From: Macropodus opercularis
Taxonomy: Eukaryota; Chordata; Actinopteri; Anabantiformes; Osphronemidae
DNA length: 64,000 bases
NCBI GenBank assembly: GCA_030770545.1
Contig: CM061099.1
Coordinates: forward strand, 14,577,001 to 14,641,000
Direction of reading: 5' to 3'
The notes beneath the pieces were generated by a model. The model had not been told where the DNA came from and made no database searches. It worked only from the letters and a program-made list of their open reading frames with translations. How positions within the stretch are numbered: the stretch's first letter is position 1; every line of letters starts with the position of its first letter. Of the stretch, positions 13,486 to 23,598 are shown piece after piece. The position numbers and the translations under genes were made by a program.

Positions 13486-16400
13486 CTGCTCATTTACTAG
13501 GGAGAGCCCTCAGACGTGATTGGGAGGAGCTTCGTCTTGCATCAGGGCAGGTTTTAGACTGAGCAAGGTCACGAGTGTAATGCAGCCACTGCAAACAAAC
13601 AACTTTTAGTTTGCATACTCCGTTGGTTGTTTGTGGGTTTTTTTTTAGCTTGTATTGCAGTTTATTGCCATTTTTCTCAGCAGATATGTTTTGAGACACA
13701 GCAGGGTGACAGACAGTCGGTTTCAGCGGCAAAGCTGCGATAAACCCCGTTGTACACCGTCTGCACAATACCAAACATCAGACAGGCAAATTCAGCGACT
13801 AGCTGGTGAACACAGAGAAGCATTTAGCTGCTAAACAGCCAGATATTTCCTCCAGGAGTTGCTGTAGAATGAAGCACGGCTCAAGTCTTCAAAGGAATGG
13901 TAATGCTGCTCCGTGCGCGCTGGTTGTGTAAATAGGCAAGTGTTTGCTTACACATTCACTATATCACATTTTCGAGGTTTCAATATGTCAATGTCTTGTT
14001 TACAGCGTGTTGTAATTTCTCCCGGGTGGGTGAAAAATCAATTAATGAGGTTTAGAAAATCAGCACGAGTTGGGTGTGAAAATGACACATTTGGTAGCAA
14101 GGTAACGTCATTTTTATGTGTTAACAATGTGTGTAGTTAGATATATTTACATTTATACACATAACATTTATTCACCACAGTTTCATAATAGCAATTGTGT
14201 AGCTGTGAAAAAGGTAACGTTTCTGATATCACTTGCATGTAAGACGTTCTGAGGACAGCTGTCTGTCTGAACGATCCTTGAGCAATTACTCGTCGGCCAT
14301 GTTTCCAATTTGTAAAGTAGAAAGTGACGGCGACGTTTTTTTTTTTTCTTTCTTCTCATCAGTATCAATCTTTTTATCACGCTTTCTTTCACTTAGTCCC
14401 CTGTCTCATCAGTTTAATAGCGGCGTATCGAGCAGAGCGTTTCCACAGGTCGTCTCCTTGGGCCAGAACCCTACCCCACCGTCCCCGGTCCAATTACAGC
14501 AAGAAGGAGAGGACATTTTTATTGGTCTATGAGGGGACATTTCCATGACTGCCATCATGTCCAGGAGTAGAGTCGTCTAGCGCTCAATTACTCCTCCAAC
14601 CTGAACCGGCGAGGGAAAGAAAATGTCCCCTGCCGAGACTTGGTGAGTCCCTGTGCATTGCCAGCACAGATTTTCTGACCTACTTCAAACACAAAAACCC
14701 CACAACTTATTTTCACTGCTAGCTACACTACATGATTGAGTATGTGGCCAGTAAGATTCCCTGGGAGCTTGGGTAGAGAGGCAGCAGTTGGAGTGCAAAG
14801 ATGCCACAAAATGTGTTTTCTTAAACGTGCACATAATTAACAGGGAAAGCTAATCTCATAATAACAATATGAACCTTATAGTATAAACAAAACAATAACG
14901 AAACCCTGATCCCAGAAGTCAAAAGCTCTCGGGCACCTGTTCACCAGCATCCATTCATTTTAATTCTGCAGATCCTTCATTAATCCACAAGACGCATTTT
15001 AAAGATCATGTTGGTTGGACTCATTTGAAAACCAAAAATATATTAAACACTGGGAACAGCAAGACTTTTTCATGAAGAACTGTTGATGAAATGCAGGGTA
15101 GAGGAGTTTTTGCCACAAGCAGCCTTACTCACAGTAACTCACAGTTCCTGACTCCTGCCTCTGACATTGTATAGGACTGGGTTGTAGGACAGATATAATG
15201 CAAAGCTTTTTCTACAGGGTTTCATAGGTGCACAAACAGAGAACCATCAGGTGCACGGTAGAGTCTCTAAATAAAAGTGGCTCTAAATGACTGAGACACG
15301 AGGGCCACGATGTGTTTCTTGTTAAGAACTGTAATTTCCTCGTGAAGAGGCTCGTGGTCACAAATGTGATGACCTGCTGTAGAGGAGGTAAACAAATCGA
15401 GCGCTAGGAGACGTGCTGCACCAAGCGAAGGCACAACGCAACTCGGGCCCAGAAACGAACACGCTAACATACAGGACGTGGCGGGAAAGGACAGCTGGGT
15501 AACTACAGTGCATCTGCCCCCTGCAGTGACGGAATGATGAGGCACAGCTGCACATGACTGGGACAAGCGATGGCCAAGGGTAGTAGACGATATGCACGTT
15601 ATACAGCTTACTGCAAAAACCCAGCACCTCCTCCCTCAGCCTTCATAAAGTGGCATAACGTCACACTGTTTACAACTCTGAGAGCGAACGTAAAAAAAAA
15701 AAAAAAAAGAAACAGAATGAAAAACAGTCCAATTACAGGGAAGTAAATCGTGTCAGTGACTGAGCAACTGGAATTTGCCTCTTGATGAAAATGAGAATGT
15801 AATTAGGGATGCAATAGTAGAATCTTTTTTTTTTTTGTTTTTTTATGGCTATGAAATAACAATTTTTACTGGTGGAAGTGTGCAGCCCTTCTGACAGAGG
15901 TAGGTAAAGGCTGAGAGGTCTGTGTCTCCGCTAGCCTCACCTTAACGTTTGCGTCATGCGTCTACGGCTCTCAAAGCAAGATTCCCCCAATGAACACCCG
16001 CGAGCCGAAGCAGGAAAAGGAGACGCTCTGATAAATGCCAAATAAATTATTACTACATATCAGACACCTTCATTTTCATTAATCATCTTCCTTCCTTCAC
16101 CATCCACCAGTGAGCAAGACTTGCTGCTGCATACTTCATCCAAATGAATTTTCTATGCTTGCCTTAATCTTTCCTTCTTTTTTGCTATTTTCTTTCTTTT
16201 TTCTTTTTCCCTTCCGCGTCTGCTTCTCTTCGTCACTGCACCTTCCTCTCTGATAGAATGTTTTATGGAGCGAGCGTCTACAGAGAGTAGGTTTACTAAC
16301 ACAGCAACTCCCCTCATCAGATGAAGAAATGCTTGGCTTGCTCCAGTGAGAAATGTTGAAAAGTATGCAGGAATAATAATGGACAAGGAGGAGGTGCTGT

Positions 16401-17233
16401 GGCTGTTGTTGGGGGTGTGGAGGAGGGGGCTTAAGGTGGTATTTTGGTTTTGCTAATGGGTGCATAATAAAGCTTGTTGGCTACACTGGGAAGAAGAATT
16501 TTATTTTCCAGAGGGACAAACAAAAAGAAAGAGAATGAAAGACGGAGAGCGAGAGAAGGATATTGGCAAACATTGCTGTTCAACAAGGCTGCCCAGATCC
16601 AAACACAGACTTGGCCAGCGATTGGTCGGTTGTGGTTGGGTCTTGGCATGGGCTGCAGCGACAGCTGTTTGGAAATGATGGAAGCCCCTGAGAAGGGAGA
16701 AGGGGGGAAGTGTAGGACCGCGACAACAAGACCAGAATTACTGTGAAATTCTGTTGTCCCGGTCCATCGTCCCCACATGGCTCAGACTGATGCAGAATGA
16801 AAAAATAAGCAACCGCAACAAATCAACAACAGGGAAAAAATTAAGATACAATTGGGAGACTCGTGTTGGTTGTACACATTGCTGAGAGGAACATGTCGTA
16901 ATTGGATGCCTTCAATCTTAAGTTCTCCTCCGAGGCTTGTTGTGGGCCTGTTTCATTTCACGCCTTCATCTCAGTCCAGTGGGACAGACATTAAGCGCCG
17001 AAGACAAAATGGCATTCAGTCGTGCATGCGATTAATGCTCCTCACAAAAGGAACTGTAAACTAATGCGCACAAATACAAATAAGCCTATTTATTGGTAAT
17101 TTACTTATTTTGGCACAAATACAGTTTGACAAAGTAGAAACTAACGAATGTGTTACTTACTTATGTGTTTTAGCGTCAGAGCTCTTGACTTCAGTCGCAT
17201 ATATGTTTTCATGTTATTACTCACATGGAAAGA
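13486..17233. other. Upstream intergenic DNA; no gene seen
   Basis: Holds poly-A/T tracts (14337-14347, 15692-15708, 15826-15843) and a C/T-rich block (about 16160-16250). Nothing resembling a conserved protein or RNA gene was recognised. The last 150 bases may be the eroded outer left arm of the adjacent Tc1 element. Confidence 0.5.
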
Positions 17234-18378
17234 TTCACAGAGCAGGGTAGAAAAGGTATGTGAACCACTAGGCTAATGACTTCTCCAAGAGCTAGTTGGA
17301 GCCAGGAGTCCATGCTCGCACAAAACAGCTCTCAAAAGACCAATGATCAAGTTTTGTGACTTGCATAAAGATGGAAAGGGAAACAAAAGCATATTAAAGC
17401 CTTGATGATCACGTGTCCACCGTAAGACAGACTGTCTACAAATGGAGGAAATTCATCACTGTTGCTACTCTCCCTAGACGTGGTCGTCCTGTAAAGACGA
17501 CTGGAAGAGCACAGTGCAGAATGTTCAGCGAGGGGAAGAAGAACCTAGAGTGTCAGCTAAAGACTTAGAGAAATCTCTGACACATGCTAACATTTTTGCT
17601 GACAAATCTACAATAAATAAAACATGAAACAAGAACGGAGAATATGGGAGGACACCACGGAGGAAGCCACTGCTGTCCAAAAAAAATACTGCAGCACGTT
17701 TGAAGTTTGCATAAGAGATGTTCCACAGCACTACTGGCAAAATATTCTGTGGACGGATGAAACCAGGGCCTGGACGGATTGCTGTCATTGACAGAAAAAT
17801 GACTTCCAAAGTTTATTGGGACATTTTGCAGGAGAACTTCAGACCAGCTGTCCACCAACTGAAGCTCCACAGAGGACGGATGATGCAACAGGGCAACGAC
17901 CCAAAGCATAGAAGTAAATCAACAACAGATTGGCTTCAACAGAAGAAAATCCACCTTCTGGAGTGGCCCAGTCGCAGTCCGGACCTCAACCCGACTGAGA
18001 TGCTGTGGCATCACCTCAAGAGAGCGATTCACACCAGACATCCCAAGAATATTACTGCACTGAAACAGAGGGAAAGGTCCAAAATTCCTCCAGACTGTGC
18101 AGGTCTGATATGCAACTACAGGAAATGTTTGGATGAGGTTATTGCTGCCAAAGGAGGCTCAACCAGTTATTAAGTCCAAAGGTTCACATACTTTTTCTAC
18201 CCTGCTCTGTGAATGTTTACGTTATGTTCAATAAAAACACGAAAACAGAGAACGTTTGTGCAGTATTACTTTAAGCAGACAGTTTTTCTATTGTTGTGAT
18301 CAGAAAACATTTTATGACCAATTTATGCAGGAATCCATGTAATGCCAAAGGGTTCACATACTTTTTCCTGCATCTGTA
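17234..18378 (+). mobile_element. Decayed Tc1/mariner-type DNA transposon with inverted terminal repeats
   Basis: A left repeat at 17234-17266 and a right repeat at 18181-18213 are reverse complements at 32 of 33 positions; the right copy begins GGTTCACATACTTTTT. A second, more diverged copy of the same motif sits outside the right arm at 18350-18378, about 170 bp away, and ends CATCTGTA next to a TA. This is the IR/DR arrangement of fish Tc1-like elements such as Sleeping Beauty, with two direct repeats per end. I could not find the matching outer repeat on the left, although the sequence at about 17090-17230 shows loose similarity to the right arm. The element therefore seems to have lost or diverged its left outer end. 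It is non-autonomous as it stands (see the transposase entry). It lies 1.5 kb upstream of the putative TAFA1 leader. Confidence 0.9.
17347..18173 (+). pseudogene. Tc1-like transposase pseudogene (DD34E family), deleted and frameshifted
   Basis: The N-terminal third (17347-17620) still reads as a Tc1 DNA-binding region: a KFCDLHKDGKGNKS-like stretch, then a PRRGRP hook motif at about 17474, broken by stops and frame changes. Next, WTDET is at 17750-17764, with the first catalytic Asp codon at 17756. The frame then jumps directly to GPGRIAVIDRK (from about 17763). About 40-50 codons usually found between these blocks, with the glycine-rich box, are missing. The C-terminal part is open from 17718 to 18173 and contains NDPKH, EWPSRSPDLNPTE and LKRAIHTRHP. 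The third catalytic residue, Glu, is at 17997. The second catalytic Asp, expected 35 residues before that Glu, is Gly (GGC at 17892-17894). Three independent defects make it inactive: stops and frameshifts, an internal deletion and a lost active-site residue. Confidence 0.9.
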
Positions 18379-19705
18379 TTTATCGGAGGAAACCTATGTT
18401 AACACCTACTGCTTCACGTCGTCAGGCACTCAAATCACACTTTGATTAATCCCACACAAGGAGTAATACACCTATAATAAAACACCTCGCCCTCCATTTT
18501 GCTACAGTACACGGTGTTTTTCTACATTTAGTCCACCTCTCCCCTGCAGATTGTAACGCTGTGGTGCTGTGCGCATCTGTCTGTCAAATCACACTATGGC
18601 GTGTAAAGAACAAGCAGAGGCGATGGCAGCAGCAGAGATGGTCGAGGATGCCCCGGGGCATGGCACAGTGACCAGCAATTTGAAGGGCTTGTTAACCATC
18701 TCAAAAACGCCACCTAGCAGGTAAGTGGATAGCAACAGCCAATCAGGAAGCTGATAATTCTCTGCCCAAAAGCTTCCTGAGACGGACAGCACGAGCACAT
18801 GCCGCAGTGATCCAAATCAGCATCCGAATAAAATGGCACAGGGATGAAGTTTATCTAGATTTTAATCATCAATTTTATCTGTCTGCACTCCCCCACAGCA
18901 CCAGCAGCATCCAGTCCGTCTGCCGGCTTATTTAGCTCCTCAGCTGTGCATTGTTGTGAGAAGCGTCAGGTTCACTTTCTGTGAAATGTCACTGTGAGTG
19001 AGTCAGCCGTGGCAGGTGCGTGGGCTTGGCATATACTGTAAATCTCTGCTTAATAAGTTAAAGGGGAGCTCCTCTGTATGTTGGCAAGAGGTACACGGGT
19101 ACATCCGAACAGGACCGGCGGCGTTCACCCGCCTGCAAGGTCCACGCATGCACAACAGGACATGTTTATACCCCAACAAGGCCAAACAATCATAAAGTTG
19201 CTGGATTTGTTTCTTTCAAAGCGGAATATATAATGCAGAGCTGCTGCCATCGATTCAAGATTGTTTCGGCGGCTGGAAGCATCCGAGAGAGGCTGGCCAT
19301 TCAGATAAATCCTCATTCATCACCACCAAAACAGGTAGAAAGAGCAGAGCCAGCTCGTAATGGGTAATACGGTGATTGTAGGGCTCTGATGAGGCACTCT
19401 GCCTTCTATTAATGGAGCATATTTCACTCTCGCCCCTCAAAAGCTGAAGGGCGATGACTAAAAGAGGCGCATTCAGTCATCCTCCCTTCACATCAGCTCC
19501 AGCTCACACACTTGCATGTGCATGGGGGGGGGATACACTCAGACACATTCAAAGTGAGCTGAAGGCTACATCCTCGCACGCGTCCCGATGCTGTGGCTGG
19601 GAGTTGGGGGATGTAAAGAGGGGTGGGTTAATAACGCATGCTTGATTTGCTGATGAAGTCCTGATGCAGAAGTGGGCAGTCTTGCTTTAAGACATGTGAT
19701 CCGAC
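18379..19705. other. Region between the Tc1 relic and the TAFA1 leader; no gene seen
   Basis: Ordinary sequence that should include promoter-proximal DNA of TAFA1 if the exon 1 model is right. I recognised no TATA box or CpG island here; the CpG-rich island lies downstream instead. Confidence 0.45.
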
Positions 19706-19788
19706 TCCCTCTCTCTCTCCCTCTCTCTCCCTCTCTTTCTCCCTCGCTCTTTCCAGCTGGGCTACATTGTAATGAACACACACAGGCA

Positions 19789-19821
<33 letters not shown>
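19706..19821. repeat. CT-rich tract and (CT)n(CA)n microsatellite upstream of the TAFA1 leader
   Basis: A CT/CCT tract occupies 19706-19751, and a compound (CT)n 19788-19800 and (CA)n 19801-19821 lies just before the candidate leader. It may form part of the proximal promoter or the extreme 5' leader. Confidence 0.9.
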
Positions 19822-20201
19822 GTGCGCGCACGCTCACTCACACCTCTCTGACACAGACTCTCTACTTAGTGCGCTGGAGAGAGCACTGAGGCTCACACTA
19901 TCAGCACAGCCTCTCAATGGGGGGACGCAGCCAAGAGCAGACAGAGCAGCCTTTCCACTGGAGCCTTCCGCTGCATGCGTGAGAGAAGGAGACGACAAGT
20001 AAGGGGGGGGGAGGTAAATTAGCTCCCTGTCATCACAACAGAGGAGTTCTACTGACGGAGAGGAGACGCGGGCTGAAGGGAGGAGAGGAAGAGGAGATCT
20101 GCGCGAATGTGGCTGATACAGCCGTGATATGATCACCTTCTCATCTCTGACAATCCTGAGCAGTTTGTGACACAGACCCCTGGGTGCTCTGCTTTTGCTG
20201 A

Positions 20202-20279
20202 ATGTTTGTGCTGCTGAGGATTTCCAAAGGAACTGAGCAGCGGGTGTCCAGAGGAGGGATTATTGGGGAAAAGAACTGA
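20202..20279 (+). other. Upstream ORF 1 in the putative TAFA1 leader (25 codons)
   Basis: An ATG at 20202 opens a 25-codon frame beginning MFVLLRISKG and closing with TGA at 20277-20279, wholly inside the candidate leader exon. If the exon is transcribed as drawn, scanning ribosomes would meet it before the TAFA1 ATG. No homology is claimed. Confidence 0.3.
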
Positions 20280-20296
20280 ATTTCATCCCCTCTTTT

Positions 20297-20398
20297 ATGT
20301 TCAGCTGCTCTGAGTGCGGGAATTTTGACTTCAAAGTATGGATGGAATTAAAACAGAGAAGTGAGTCTGCTGGGCAGACAGGCAGGCAGTCATTGTGA
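20297..20398 (+). other. Upstream ORF 2 in the putative TAFA1 leader (33 codons)
   Basis: An ATG at 20297 opens a 33-codon frame beginning MFSCSECGNF and ending with TGA at 20396-20398, 33 bases before the exon 1 donor. A nested out-of-frame ATG at 20338 closes at 20364. It could dampen TAFA1 translation if the exon model is right. Its coding status is unsupported beyond being open. Confidence 0.3.
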
Positions 20399-20431
20399 CT
20401 GAGCTCCTTTCCTACTCAACACACTCCTCAG

Positions 20432-22458
20432 GTAAGGGTGTGGGACTTTCAAGGAATAACTCTGGCGTGATGGACAGGATGGGTGGGGAAGGGTGGGATT
20501 TGTACTATTAGCCGATAGTTAATGAGTTCAACAGAGATATAAGACGGGTATAATATTGTATGCAAGTAGTAGCTCACTGAGACATGAGTATGTTATGTTG
20601 TTGAACATTTTATTTTAACCACAGCATCCTGCAAAAGTGCATGGAATACAATTTGAAGCTGCATTAAAAGATGAGATGAAAGGCTGATCATGTTAAGACA
20701 CCTCGATCACCCTCAGGTTTCGCCCTGTTGCATGACAATCAGACGGGTTTTTTTTAGGGGGGGGGGGGCTCTGAAGAGCTCCACAGCAGAACTAGTGCAG
20801 CGTGCGAGGAATCAAACGACTCTCGTGTTGTTAACTCGGTGCTGCGCGCAGGTGCGTCGGTCGGTGCTGCGCCTGCAGGTGCGTCTGCTCTGTCTGCTCG
20901 TCGCCTGCGTTTTTCGCTGGTGTTCCGCACGATGGAGTCACCCGTTACGCGCGCAGGAGCGGCTTTTACGCGACGCTGCAAAGGCGTCAAAGCCCCCAAA
21001 ACGGGCATTGAAGCCTATCTGATCCGAGAAAACGACGAGTCTTCTAGACAGTAAAAAGCTCGGTTCTCTGTTCTTCAATGCTCCTTTTGTTGGTTCCCCT
21101 TGAAGTTGCCCCACAACCGCCTCCGCGCTTGTTCGTTGTATTCACAGCCTGCCACGCGTCTCCACCGCTGGTGAAACGCTGCTGGTAAGACCCCACGTAC
21201 CAGTTTTCGGCAAGGATGCCTCTCGATAATCGGAAGGCAGCTCATAATACGCAGCGGAATATGCAAGCGCAACGATTCTTTTGATTATGAATCCAGCGTG
21301 GCGAACAAACACGCTGTGTTTAAAAAAAAATACCCACGGGACCCGTTCACATTTCCACAAAACCGAGGATTATGCTGGATTTAGAGCAGGCGCAGGGATT
21401 TACAGTGTGCTGTTAATAAAAAATATGCCTAATTTTTGCTCAATATTAAGCAGCCTGCATGTCACATGGGGCCACAGAACACAGGGGCAACTTTTAGTAG
21501 CCTGGCGACTTAAATCACAAGTGCACATCAGACCACAAAGGGGCCTGGTTTGAGAAAACAAGCTGAGATCTGCTGAATATAACTCAGACCTGCTCTGGCT
21601 GTTATTTCTTCCAGACATTTGAAGCCTTTATGCCTGTACACACTCGAGAATTCAAAGTTCACAGTGAACAGACATAAGCACATAAGCTGCTTTGAGAATC
21701 AAACATTAAGGAAGCGTTTCATACTTTGATTCACACTCACAGAAATTCTGACTTTCAGTGAAAGCGATGGAGCCAAAACAAATACGAATACAGCCACAGT
21801 GCCACATTGGAGGGATTTTGCCTAAAAACGCTCTTTGAGAGTCTAAAACATCAGAGGCTGGGAGTCTAAACACGCGCAGCCTCAGTTTGTTTTACATGGA
21901 CTGGGCTGATGCCTCTTTCCCACCGCGGGGCCTGATGCTGGAGAGAAGCTCTGACAACACCTGGGAAGGAGGAGAGCCTTGTTCTTCAATGAGAGCTGAG
22001 GCGCATCTTCACACGTTGACCCTCACTACTTCCAGGGTTACAACAAATCTCCAAAAAGCGCTGATTCATGATCTTCACTCGACTGTTAGATGTAGAGAAT
22101 CACAGAAGGCGACACCCCCGGTTTTGGAATCATCTCTTGTGTGTGATACGAGTTTCTTTAAACTGCAGCAGGTTTGGTAGAGACCATTTGTTTGGATATT
22201 TTGTCTGCGGGGCTTTTACCTTGAAGCCTCTGTCTCTCTGTCTCATCGCTTCTGGTGCTGTTAGAAAAATACTGTAAATAAGTTAAGGTCACACGCTGGT
22301 GTAAATATTTCTACTCAAAAAGTGACGTAAAGGATATAAATATTCTTTCTTTTTTTGGCCTAATAAAAGGTGGCATGTGTTGCAGATATGTATATGTGGA
22401 GTCATGATGTAATGCCTCACCCCCCCTCACCTCCCTTCCACTGTGTGCCATCCCACAG
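20432..22458 (+). other. tafa1: Putative TAFA1 intron 1
   Basis: The 2.0-kb interval runs between the GTAAGG donor and the CCCACAG acceptor. Its first half is CpG-dense (annotated separately). The second half, 21350-22400, is ordinary single-copy-looking DNA. I see no further exon there with protein similarity. Confidence 0.5.
20800..21340. promoter_or_regulatory. CpG island next to TAFA1 exon 1, possible alternative promoter
   Basis: CpG is strikingly frequent: I count about 31 CpGs in 20800-21045, and dense CpG continues to about 21340, far above the rest of the window. In vertebrates such unmethylated islands mark promoters. The island begins about 370 bp downstream of the exon 1 donor. 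A CTG|GTAAGA donor at 21184/21185 could end an alternative first exon that starts inside the island. Function is inferred from composition and position alone. Confidence 0.5.
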
Positions 22459-22471
22459 ACTCGGCCATACC
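22459..22471 (+). other. tafa1: 5' untranslated part of TAFA1 exon 2 with its splice acceptor
   Basis: The acceptor AG is at 22457-22458. It is preceded by a C/T-rich tract (about 22410-22450) with runs of C and CTCACC blocks, as expected for a vertebrate polypyrimidine tract. Thirteen untranslated bases separate it from the ATG. The exon boundary is inferred from the splice consensus and from where similarity to TAFA1 begins. Confidence 0.72.
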
Positions 22472-22595
22472 ATGTCCTGGTTGCTGGCCGTGTGGATTAG
22501 CCTCGGCTTCCTGCTGCTGTGCCAGGCCACACTCTACCAGACCATCCAGCAGCACCACGTGGCCCGACCCGGTCGCACCGACATTCTCACGCTGG
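22472..22595 (+). CDS. tafa1: TAFA1 (FAM19A1) first coding exon: signal peptide and start of mature neurokine (partial)
   Basis: TAFA1 is a small secreted chemokine-like protein made mainly in brain. This exon encodes 41 codons plus one base of a split glycine codon (phase 1). The protein begins MSWLLAVWIS, runs through a hydrophobic core ending LLLCQA (signal peptide, about residues 1-19), then reads TLYQTIQQHHVARP. Compared with human TAFA1 as I remember it, the first 33 residues align without gaps from the internal MSW methionine at about 18 identities. These include MSW, WIS, LLC, QQHH and RP, and other TAFA paralogues do not share this N-terminus. The exon is 22459-22595, with acceptor TCCCACAG after a C-rich tract and donor GTACGT. 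The ATG has A at -3. Human TAFA1 has six extra residues before MSW; here the in-frame codons upstream of the ATG contain no methionine within the exon. The eight codons after RP look like an extension relative to human. The cysteine-rich exons lie beyond the window. Which teleost co-orthologue this is cannot be told. Confidence 0.86.
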
Positions 22596-23276
22596 GTACG
22601 TGCGCTTTGTCAGACTTGCCCTCTCTCAGTTTCGGCCGTTTGCAAGCAGTAGGCCAGCAGACCGCTGCAGTATGTCAGAGTGATTAGCCACAGAGCTGTA
22701 ACATCATGATTCCTGCTCGCAGTCACACAAGCTATGCAATGGGTCAAACTGCTAATTTGCTTCTAATTGCATTTCTTTACATGTGCATAAATGGTGGACT
22801 GTTTGTGTTCTTGTTCATGAGCTGCACATGTGTTTAAATGTGAACACGGACGCCTTGTTAGACATAGTCACACTGTTTGAAGATCATCTTCAAGATGATT
22901 TCTGTGTGTGGCGAGGAATTCTTGAGCGCTGAAAGAACTGTGGTCTGTGAAGCTGTACACAAAAATTCCTCTTATTGTGCTGGTAGCCAAGAGAGCGTTT
23001 GATCACCATGGCTTAGATGGAAATGACAGCGAGGTTTCCCTCTCGTCCACCGGAAACGTTTGGCAATTAAGCACAACGTGTTCTGCACCAGGAGCAAAAC
23101 GGGAACCAAGCCAGAGCTAATTCTTTGATTATAGAAGTGGACATGGTCCAATATAAAAGCGTTTACGGGGAAGGGGAAGGATTTTAGAGCAAAGTGTGAC
23201 TTCCACGCTGAACCTTAGTGCAAAGTGGGGCTTTCTCTGGAAGCTGTTAAATGCTGATGGTATCTTCTGCTTGGTT

Positions 23277-23278
<2 letters not shown>

Positions 23279-23306
<28 letters not shown>
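23279..23306. repeat. (TG)n microsatellite
   Basis: Fourteen uninterrupted TG units in the TAFA1 intron. Confidence 0.95.
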
Positions 23307-23307
<1 letters not shown>

Positions 23308-23580
23308 TGCCTTGCCAAGCAAAATGGCAGTAATTGAAGCACAGTAAGAGGGAAAAAAGAATCCGGCATTGGATTCTCCATGCTTGTGTTGTGACTTTAA
23401 GCGGCGTGTCAGAGAAGTGGCTTACTTCTGCTGTGGAACAGCTGACACATGAAAATCCCATCTATGATAGATAGAAAGTTCTCAAAGTATCCCAGTCTCG
23501 TTAATTGGAACGAGAGGGTAAAGGATGAGCGACAGAGAGCTCCCGATGAATTTTTTAAATCTGGCTTCTAGTTTTTTGTG

Positions 23581-23598
23581 TTTTTTTTTTTTTTTTTT
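23581..23598. repeat. T18 homopolymer
   Basis: Uninterrupted run of 18 Ts, preceded by a T6 run and GTG. Confidence 0.95.

Larger units (their letters stand above)
19850..20431 (+). other. tafa1: Probable non-coding first exon (5' leader) of TAFA1
   Basis: This purine-rich leader-like stretch ends at CTCAG|GTAAGG, a near-perfect donor with the intron starting at 20432. It is the best donor upstream of the TAFA1 coding exon acceptor at 22458. The start is not visible. I place it loosely after the CT/CA microsatellites at 19706-19821, and no TATA box is evident. A second possible donor, CAA|GTAAGG, lies at 19999, so the leader could be split or alternatively spliced. Two short upstream ORFs lie inside it. 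The assignment to TAFA1 rests on strand, distance (about 2 kb) and splice signals only, not on transcript data. Confidence 0.5.

Noticed and set aside
15809..15845. TAGGGATGCA next to a poly-T run, resembling a hAT end
   Set aside because: The match is too short and no opposite terminus is visible nearby.
19772..20002. ORF across the CT/CA microsatellites, beginning MNTHRHSLSL
   Set aside because: The frame is driven by dinucleotide repeats and lies in the presumed promoter/leader. It is not conserved-looking.
20839..21054. Alanine/arginine-rich 71-codon ORF in the CpG island
   Set aside because: GC-rich DNA has few stops. No similarity is recognised, and the island is better explained as promoter sequence.
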